Shown here: positions 23,857 to 27,851 of the stretch, one piece after another
How the letters are laid out: every line of letters begins with the position of its first letter
Position numbering within the stretch: the first letter of the stretch is position 1
DNA from: a virus
Reading direction: 5' to 3' (one strand)
DNA length: 27,851 bases
IMG/VR virus record: IMGVR_UViG_3300020157_000012
Coordinates: 1 to 27,851 of that record
Program-made: the position numbers and the translations under genes
The notes under the pieces: model-generated
Databases searched by the model: none
Told to the model about the DNA's origin: nothing
The model's input: only the letters and a program-made list of their open reading frames with translations

Positions 23857-23976
23857 TTAACAGTCACACTCTTCACAGCCGCAATCACAATAATCAGAAC
23901 ATTTGCAACCACATTTGCAAGATTTACTACGCACAGAAAAACAAGACCAATTAAAGATTTTCAATGCATAAGACAT
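23857..23976 (-). CDS. Cysteine-rich 39-aa microprotein, metallothionein-like
   Basis: An ATG at 23976 opens 39 codons ending in TAA at 23857-23859. The protein has 10 cysteines: C12, C20, C22, C24, C26, C30, C32, C34, C37 and C39. Nine of them fall in the last 20 residues in CKCGCKC, CDCGC and CxxCxC patterns. This dense CxC/CxxC spacing is typical of metallothioneins and other thiolate metal clusters; disulfide cross-linking is an alternative. The first 11 residues are hydrophobic/aromatic (MSYALKIFNWS), possibly a short anchor or interface. No Shine-Dalgarno site is seen; a TATAAT 8 bases upstream suggests leaderless expression. Its stop overlaps the ribosome site of the connector gene. 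It is not recognisable as a known phage protein family. Confidence 0.6.
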   Translation of the reverse strand: MSYALKIFNWSCFSVRSKSCKCGCKCSDYCDCGCEECDC

Positions 23977-23984
23977 ATGTACTA

Positions 23985-24012
23985 ATTATACCCCAAAAGG
24001 GATTTGAAACAA
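23985..24012 (-). promoter_or_regulatory. Candidate promoter for the Cys-rich gene
   Basis: On the minus strand TTGTTT (24012-24007) is followed after 16 bases by TATAAT (23990-23985). The predicted start, about 23978-23976, falls on or 2 bases before the ATG, giving a leaderless transcript of a type that is common in Actinobacteria. The -35 matches only three of six consensus positions. Confidence 0.45.
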
Positions 24013-24030
24013 GACTGTGATTAATAAAAG

Positions 24031-24984
24031 TTAATGCACTGCAAGATAATCTATTACACCCCAAGTTTCCGGGCCAACAACACCATCAACAGTAAGTTTA
24101 AAAAACTTTTGAAGATCTCTAACTCTTTTATCTGTTTGAGGACCAAATGATCCATCAACAGAAATGTTACCCCCAGCTTTATAAAGAATAACACCCTGAA
24201 GATACTTCACAATATCCCCGATAGAACCTTTATTCATAGTTGGTTTCTTTGCAAGAGGATACAAGCTAAAAAGCCCATTAGCAGGATCAAATGGGGGAAG
24301 CGGTGTTGGCTTAGGCGGCTTCGGTTTAATTGGCTTAGGTGGCACCACAGGGGCAACATAGAGCCATGCAGGGAACGGACGCTTAGATACGTTCGTATCA
24401 ATACTACCCATCCCAGAAACATCAAGCGGAGTCCCATTCCACATAGGATTAAAAAACCTATTCACATTACCATGACCACCCTGCCAAACATGAGCATCAG
24501 GATGACGACCGCCACCCCAAGCATAAGCATTAGTAGCCCAAATAAGATCAAAAGCAGCACCCTTAGCTCTTGAAGCATCAACAGCTTTCTTAGAACCATA
24601 AATACCAAAAAGAAACCCGCCAGCCCGAACAGCTTTCTCAGCAGCAACAAAATAATCTGCACAAGCATCAGTCCACTTAGAACTATCATGAGTCATGATA
24701 ATTGGAACACTATTATCATTAGGAATACCAAAATCCTGAGCACTCTTAATCCAACGAACAGCATCAATAGTACCAGCAGTAGCACCATCCTCCGCTCTAG
24801 TAGTAGAAACCTCACCAATAGGGATAACAGGAATACCATTAGCCATATACTCAGCAATTTTTATTTTATCCCAATTTTTAAGATAACAAGCAACAAACTT
24901 AACACCACGAGATTTAATCAACTTCGCATCAGGATACGCAGAAAGAAAATCTAAACCATAAACATTAGCTTCAACAGTACTCAC
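24031..24984 (-). CDS. Endolysin: DUF1906 glycosidase-like plus PG-binding domain
   Basis: This 317-aa protein has three parts. Residues about 8-200 match the DUF1906 (Rv2525c-like, GH25-related TIM barrel) pattern: VYGLDFLSAYP with D12, IPVIPIGEV with E58, PIIMTHD, GFLFGIYGSKKA and DLIWATNAYAW...HVWQGG. Residues 212-231 are a Pro/Lys-rich linker. Residues about 252-315 are a PG_binding_1 domain (GSIGDIVKYLQ ... VDGSFGPQTDKRVRDLQKFF ... VDGVVGPETW). There is no signal peptide, so export should rely on a holin. The start is GTG, with AAGGAG 5 bases upstream. It is unusual in lying between a fibre gene and the connector genes, far from the holin. A virion-bound wall hydrolase is an alternative. 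Confidence 0.82.
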   Translation of the reverse strand: MSTVEANVYGLDFLSAYPDAKLIKSRGVKFVACYLKNWDKIKIAEYMANGIPVIPIGEVSTTRAEDGATAGTIDAVRWIKSAQDFGIPNDNSVPIIMTHDSSKWTDACADYFVAAEKAVRAGGFLFGIYGSKKAVDASRAKGAAFDLIWATNAYAWGGGRHPDAHVWQGGHGNVNRFFNPMWNGTPLDVSGMGSIDTNVSKRPFPAWLYVAPVVPPKPIKPKPPKPTPLPPFDPANGLFSLYPLAKKPTMNKGSIGDIVKYLQGVILYKAGGNISVDGSFGPQTDKRVRDLQKFFKLTVDGVVGPETWGVIDYLAVH

Positions 24985-25009
24985 AATATCTCCTTAACCA
25001 TATAAAATT

Positions 25010-25018
25010 ATTATAACA
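25010..25018 (-). promoter_or_regulatory. Extended -10 promoter element upstream of endolysin
   Basis: In the 69-base gap between fibre and lysin genes the minus strand reads TGT-TATAAT (25018-25010), a perfect -10 with an extended TGn motif. The matching -35 position (25038-25033, TTTTAA) is weak, as is usual for extended -10 promoters. The predicted leader of about 20 bases contains the lysin Shine-Dalgarno site. Confidence 0.45.
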
Positions 25019-25053
25019 CTAAAATATTCAAATTAAAATAGCATATACCAAAA

Positions 25054-27851
25054 CTATGCCAACACAACTGGTATCGAAGGGATGACATAAACAGTAGTTG
25101 CAGAATACGCAACCCCAATACGCTGAACAAAACTACCAGAAGCAGTAGGAGCAGAATTAGCACCGGCTCCAGCAGTACCAAGATACACAGTACCCGGTGT
25201 TTGAGAAGTAACAGCGCTATTGACACCTTCCATAAAAACATCGACAGCAGTACCGCCAGCACCACCAACTAAAACAAATCCGTGTGCTTCTTTACCAGCA
25301 GTAATTGCACTAGCTTTCCTTACATTAAAAGCTCCTGCATTACTAAAAACATTAACATAATCACCATTAGCAATAGTTTCAGAAGCAGTAATAGAAACAG
25401 AAGTTGTACCGCCCGATGGTGCAGCAGCCCAAGAAACACCAGCAGTTGCAGAAGAGTTAGCCATAAGAACTTGACCATTAGTTCCAACAGCAACATTCGC
25501 AGGAGCAGAGCCAGTAGAAGTTCCAGCTATCAATACACCTTTTCCACCAAACAAAGATTTTGGAACAGCATTATCTGCTGTAGAACCTTGTGTTGAAGTA
25601 GCAAAATCGGTAGCAGCATTTGACGCAGCAGTCCCTAAAATAAGAGCAGATCGTGCCCCAGCGGCATCAACCGAAGTCAGCAATGAACGCCCATATGATT
25701 GAGTGCTCAAAAGAGCAATAGCAGTAAGATCAGCATCAAGAGGTTGAGAAGCAGCTTGAGCAGCAGCAGCAGCGCCAGCAGTTTCATAGTTAGGAGTAAC
25801 CCATGTTACACCAACATCTGATGCACTATTAGAATACAATAACTGACCATTAGTAGCGCTAGTGACAACAGTTGTAGGTACGCTAGTAGCATTACCAATT
25901 ACCAAAGCCCCCTTCCCACTATACAAAGATTTTGGCACAGCATTAGTAGCTAAAGTACCTTGCCCAGAAGTAGCAAAATCGGTAGCAGCATTTGAAGCAG
26001 CAGTGCCTAAACTAAGAGCAGATCGTGCAGCAGCAGCATCAGCAAGAGTCAAAAATGATCTACCATACGAAGTAGTAGTCAAAGCAGCAATATTTGACAA
26101 GTCAGCATCAAGAGGTTGAGAAGCTGCAATAGCCGCAGCCTGCGCAGCAGCAGCAGCACCAGCGACCTCATAATTAGGCGTAACCCATGTTGCCCCAGCA
26201 TCAGCAGAGCTATTAGCATAAAGCAATTGACCATTAGTGCCAGCAATAAGAGTTATAGCTGTACTTGTAGCATTACCAATTACTATTGCACCCCTTGCGC
26301 TATACAAAGATTTTGGTACAGCATTAACAGCTAAAGTGCCTTGAGCAGCATTAGCAAAAATATCAGTATTAGCTAATGCAGCATTACCAAGTCCAAGGTT
26401 ATTACGCGCAGCCGTAGTATTAGAAAGATCGCTAAGGTTATTTGACTTAATTAAAGCATTAGCTGCAAGTAAACCTTGCGCACTCGTAGCATAATCAGCA
26501 TTAACCCAAGATACTCCAGCAGTAGCAGAAGAATTAGCAACAAATATTTGACCATCAGTTCCCACTGAAACACCTACAGGAGTTGATGCAGTAGCAGTAC
26601 CTACTATCATTAATCCTTTAAGAGTAAACAAAGATTTTGGTACAGCATTCGTAGCCAAAGTACCTTGTCCAGACGTAGCAAAAATATCAGTATTAGCTAA
26701 AGCAGCATTGCCAAGTCCAAGGTTATTGCGTGCAGCAATAGTATTAGAAAGATCGCTAAGATTATTAGATTTGATTAGGGCGTTAGCAGCAAGCAATCCT
26801 TGCGCTGCACTGGCAAAATCAACAGTATTAGCCACCGCAGCAGTACCTAAACCAAGGTTAGTTCTAGCATTACTAAAATTAGTTAAATCAGAAAGGTTGT
26901 TAGTAGAAACAAGATCTCCACCACCAGCAAGAGTAATCCACTTCGTATCATAATCAGTAGCACTATTCTTAGCTAAAACCTGATTAATCGCACCACCAGC
27001 AATAACCCCAGCACCATTAGTCCCATTAGTTCCAGCAGCGCCAGTAGCGCCATTAGTGCCATTTGTGCCAGCAGCACCAGTAGCGCCAGTAGGAATAGTA
27101 AAGTTAAAAACACCAGTACCAGAAGTACTACCCGTATTAGAAACAGAAGCAGGACTACCAGCAGCACCAGTAGTAACAGTACCGATAGTAACAGCAGGCG
27201 TTGTACCATTAGTACCATTAGTGCCATTAGTGCCATTAGTGCCAGCAGCGCCAGTAGCGCCACGCGGGATAGTGAAATCAAAAGCAGCAGCAGAAGAAGT
27301 ACCAACATTAACAACAGAAGCAGAAGAGCCAGCAGCACCAGTAGTAGTTGAATTAGCTGTAACTGTAGCAGCTGCACCTGCTACACCATTTGTGCCATTT
27401 GTGCCATTTGTGCCATTTGTGCCAGTTGTACCAGCAGCACCCTGTGGGATAGTGAAGTTAAAAGTTGCAGCAGAAGAAGTACCAGCATTAACAACGGAAG
27501 CAGAAGAGCCAGCAGCACCAGTCGTTGTGGATCCAACTGCTACAGTTGCAGCAGCACCATTTGTACCATTTGTACCCGCAATACCCTGAGGAATAGAAAA
27601 ATTAAATATAGCTGCGGATGAAGAACCGCCATTTGTAACGGTCGCAGATGAACCTGCCGCTCCAGTTGCAACTGATCCTACAGCAATTGTTGCCGCAGCA
27701 CCATTAGTACCATTAGTACCATTAGTCCCATTAGTTCCATTAGTTCCAGCAGCGCCAGTAGCACCGTTAGTTCCAGCAGCGCCAGTAGCACCGTTAGTGC
27801 CAGCAGCGCCAGTAGCGCCAGTAGGAATAGTGAAATTGAAAATAGCATTTT
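25054..27851 (-). CDS. Collagen-like phage fibre, 5' end beyond window
   Basis: One frame is open from 25054 to the right edge (931 visible residues), although it has few start codons; the apparent GTG at 26835 is internal. The N-terminal visible part alternates Gly-X-Y tracts (GTN, GAA, GAT triplets) with four to five copies of a 39-residue spacer ending in F[ND]F[TS]IP.G. Next comes 'GGAINQVLAKNSATDYDTKW', a common fibre motif, then repeats of NNLSDLSN..AARNNLGLG and AVPKSL...G.L..G at about 325-380-bp spacing. The last 115 residues (ITASETIANGDYVNVF, GKEAHGFVLVGGAGGTAVDVFMEG, RIGVAYSATTVYV) form a beta domain found at the ends of phage fibres or decoration-like proteins. Its place before the connector genes suggests a capsid-attached fibre, but a tail fibre is possible. 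Confidence 0.8.
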   Translation of the reverse strand, partial: NAIFNFTIPTGATGAAGTNGATGAAGTNGATGAAGTNGTNGTNGTNGTNGAAATIAVGSVATGAAGSSATVTNGGSSSAAIFNFSIPQGIAGTNGTNGAAATVAVGSTTTGAAGSSASVVNAGTSSAATFNFTIPQGAAGTTGTNGTNGTNGTNGVAGAAATVTANSTTTGAAGSSASVVNVGTSSAAAFDFTIPRGATGAAGTNGTNGTNGTNGTTPAVTIGTVTTGAAGSPASVSNTGSTSGTGVFNFTIPTGATGAAGTNGTNGATGAAGTNGTNGAGVIAGGAINQVLAKNSATDYDTKWITLAGGGDLVSTNNLSDLTNFSNARTNLGLGTAAVANTVDFASAAQGLLAANALIKSNNLSDLSNTIAARNNLGLGNAALANTDIFATSGQGTLATNAVPKSLFTLKGLMIVGTATASTPVGVSVGTDGQIFVANSSATAGVSWVNADYATSAQGLLAANALIKSNNLSDLSNTTAARNNLGLGNAALANTDIFANAAQGTLAVNAVPKSLYSARGAIVIGNATSTAITLIAGTNGQLLYANSSADAGATWVTPNYEVAGAAAAAQAAAIAASQPLDADLSNIAALTTTSYGRSFLTLADAAAARSALSLGTAASNAATDFATSGQGTLATNAVPKSLYSGKGALVIGNATSVPTTVVTSATNGQLLYSNSASDVGVTWVTPNYETAGAAAAAQAASQPLDADLTAIALLSTQSYGRSLLTSVDAAGARSALILGTAASNAATDFATSTQGSTADNAVPKSLFGGKGVLIAGTSTGSAPANVAVGTNGQVLMANSSATAGVSWAAAPSGGTTSVSITASETIANGDYVNVFSNAGAFNVRKASAITAGKEAHGFVLVGGAGGTAVDVFMEGVNSAVTSQTPGTVYLGTAGAGANSAPTASGSFVQRIGVAYSATTVYVIPSIPVVLA
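25540..26830 (-). repeat. Fibre shaft repeats (LSDLSN/AARNNLGLG and AVPKSL units)
   Basis: The block encoding G(T/S)xAxNAVPKSL recurs with its core near + strand 25560, 25931, 26312 and 26637. Between copies lie TNGQ[LV]L.[AS]NS[AS].[AD][AV]G..W, [LT]DADL..IA.L and ARSAL.LGTAASNAATDFA units, the last three present twice. This is a nested duplication of about 370 bp plus a shorter copy. Repeat units of this type form trimeric beta shafts in fibres. Confidence 0.75.
27008..27851 (-). repeat. Collagen-like Gly-X-Y tracts with 39-residue spacers
   Basis: Runs of nine-base units encoding GTN/GAA/GAT (for example around 27386-27425, 27210-27240 and 27700-27800) alternate with spacer modules TTGAAGSSASV.N.GTSSAA.FNFTIP. 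The short near-identical units are prone to slippage, so copy number probably varies between relatives and may also be misassembled. The array continues past the right edge. Confidence 0.8.

Noticed and set aside
23991-24003. Terminator hairpin after the lysin (CCCTTTTGGG)
   Set aside because: The stem is only three to four base pairs with no T-run after it, and it overlaps the spacer of a better-supported promoter.
25054-26835. Fibre gene starting at the GTG at 26835
   Set aside because: The frame continues without a stop to the right edge and encodes typical fibre sequence (GGAINQVLAKNSATDYDTKW), so this GTG is an internal valine codon.
26973-27377. Minus-strand Leu-rich frame of 134 codons that looks like a membrane protein
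   Set aside because: It is an out-of-frame reading of the same repeats. The collagen-like frame is continuous here and carries recognisable fibre motifs.
27056-27589. Plus-strand open frame of 177 codons rich in Pro/Val/Ala
   Set aside because: It is the complement of the collagen-like repeats; GGN/ACN codons on the minus strand give Pro and Val on the plus strand. It has no ribosome site and opposes every real gene.
1-27851. tRNA genes, CRISPR arrays, insertion sequences, integrase or attachment sites
   Set aside because: I looked and saw no cloverleaf-like tRNA sequence, no regularly spaced direct repeats outside coding repeats, and no transposase or recombinase motif.

Overview
The window is the late structural region of a tailed phage (or prophage) with a long non-contractile tail. 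Every supported gene lies on the minus strand, so transcription runs from the right edge to the left edge. The sequence is AT-rich and densely packed, with many start/stop overlaps (TAATG, ATGA, TAGTG). A tape measure protein, a tail tube protein, a frameshifted tail chaperone pair and no sheath gene point to a siphovirus. The lysin (DUF1906 plus peptidoglycan-binding domain), the r1t-type holin with a GNPDSAS tail, the 'DIS.Y...N..SISLDNS' hub region and the 'HSHDGVNSSE' fibre leader all resemble phages of Actinobacteria. A low-GC, probably aquatic actinobacterial host is my inference, not something the sequence proves.

Layout in transcription order. (1) 27851-25054: a large collagen-like fibre, cut by the right edge. 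(2) 24984-24031: endolysin, with its own candidate promoter. (3) 23976-23857: an unannotated 39-residue protein with 10 cysteines, apparently on a leaderless transcript. (4) 23848-21372: connector and neck genes (head-tail connector, stopper, gp10-like protein, tail terminator, small unknown). (5) 21360-20767: major tail protein, followed by a strong hairpin terminator. (6) 20676-20054: tail assembly chaperones G and G-T, joined by a -1 frameshift at CCCAAAC. (7) 20005-13439: tape measure protein of 2188 aa. (8) 13439-12277: two paralogous distal/minor tail proteins. (9) 12277-5093: a 2394-aa tail hub protein carrying five tandem lectin-like modules, a PA14-like domain and a further LamG-like domain. 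(10) 5093-2125: S74-type self-cleaving fibre, an unknown protein and a small minor tail protein. (11) 2122-1679: HNH endonuclease. (12) 1554-1: metallophosphoesterase, holin and a truncated zinc-ribbon protein.

How the parts work together: the connector genes join the capsid to the tail. The chaperones coat the tape measure while tail tube subunits polymerise around it. The distal proteins and the giant hub form the tip, and the lectin, PA14 and S74 proteins probably contact host surface glycans. The endolysin and holin would release progeny, but they sit about 24 kb apart at opposite ends of the window. Terminase, portal and capsid genes are not present and presumably lie beyond the right edge.

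The most distinctive observations are the ten-cysteine microprotein, the five-copy lectin array with progressively shorter linkers, the tail gene duplication, the exact 22-residue repeats in the tape measure, and the position of the fibre and lysin genes upstream of the connector genes.
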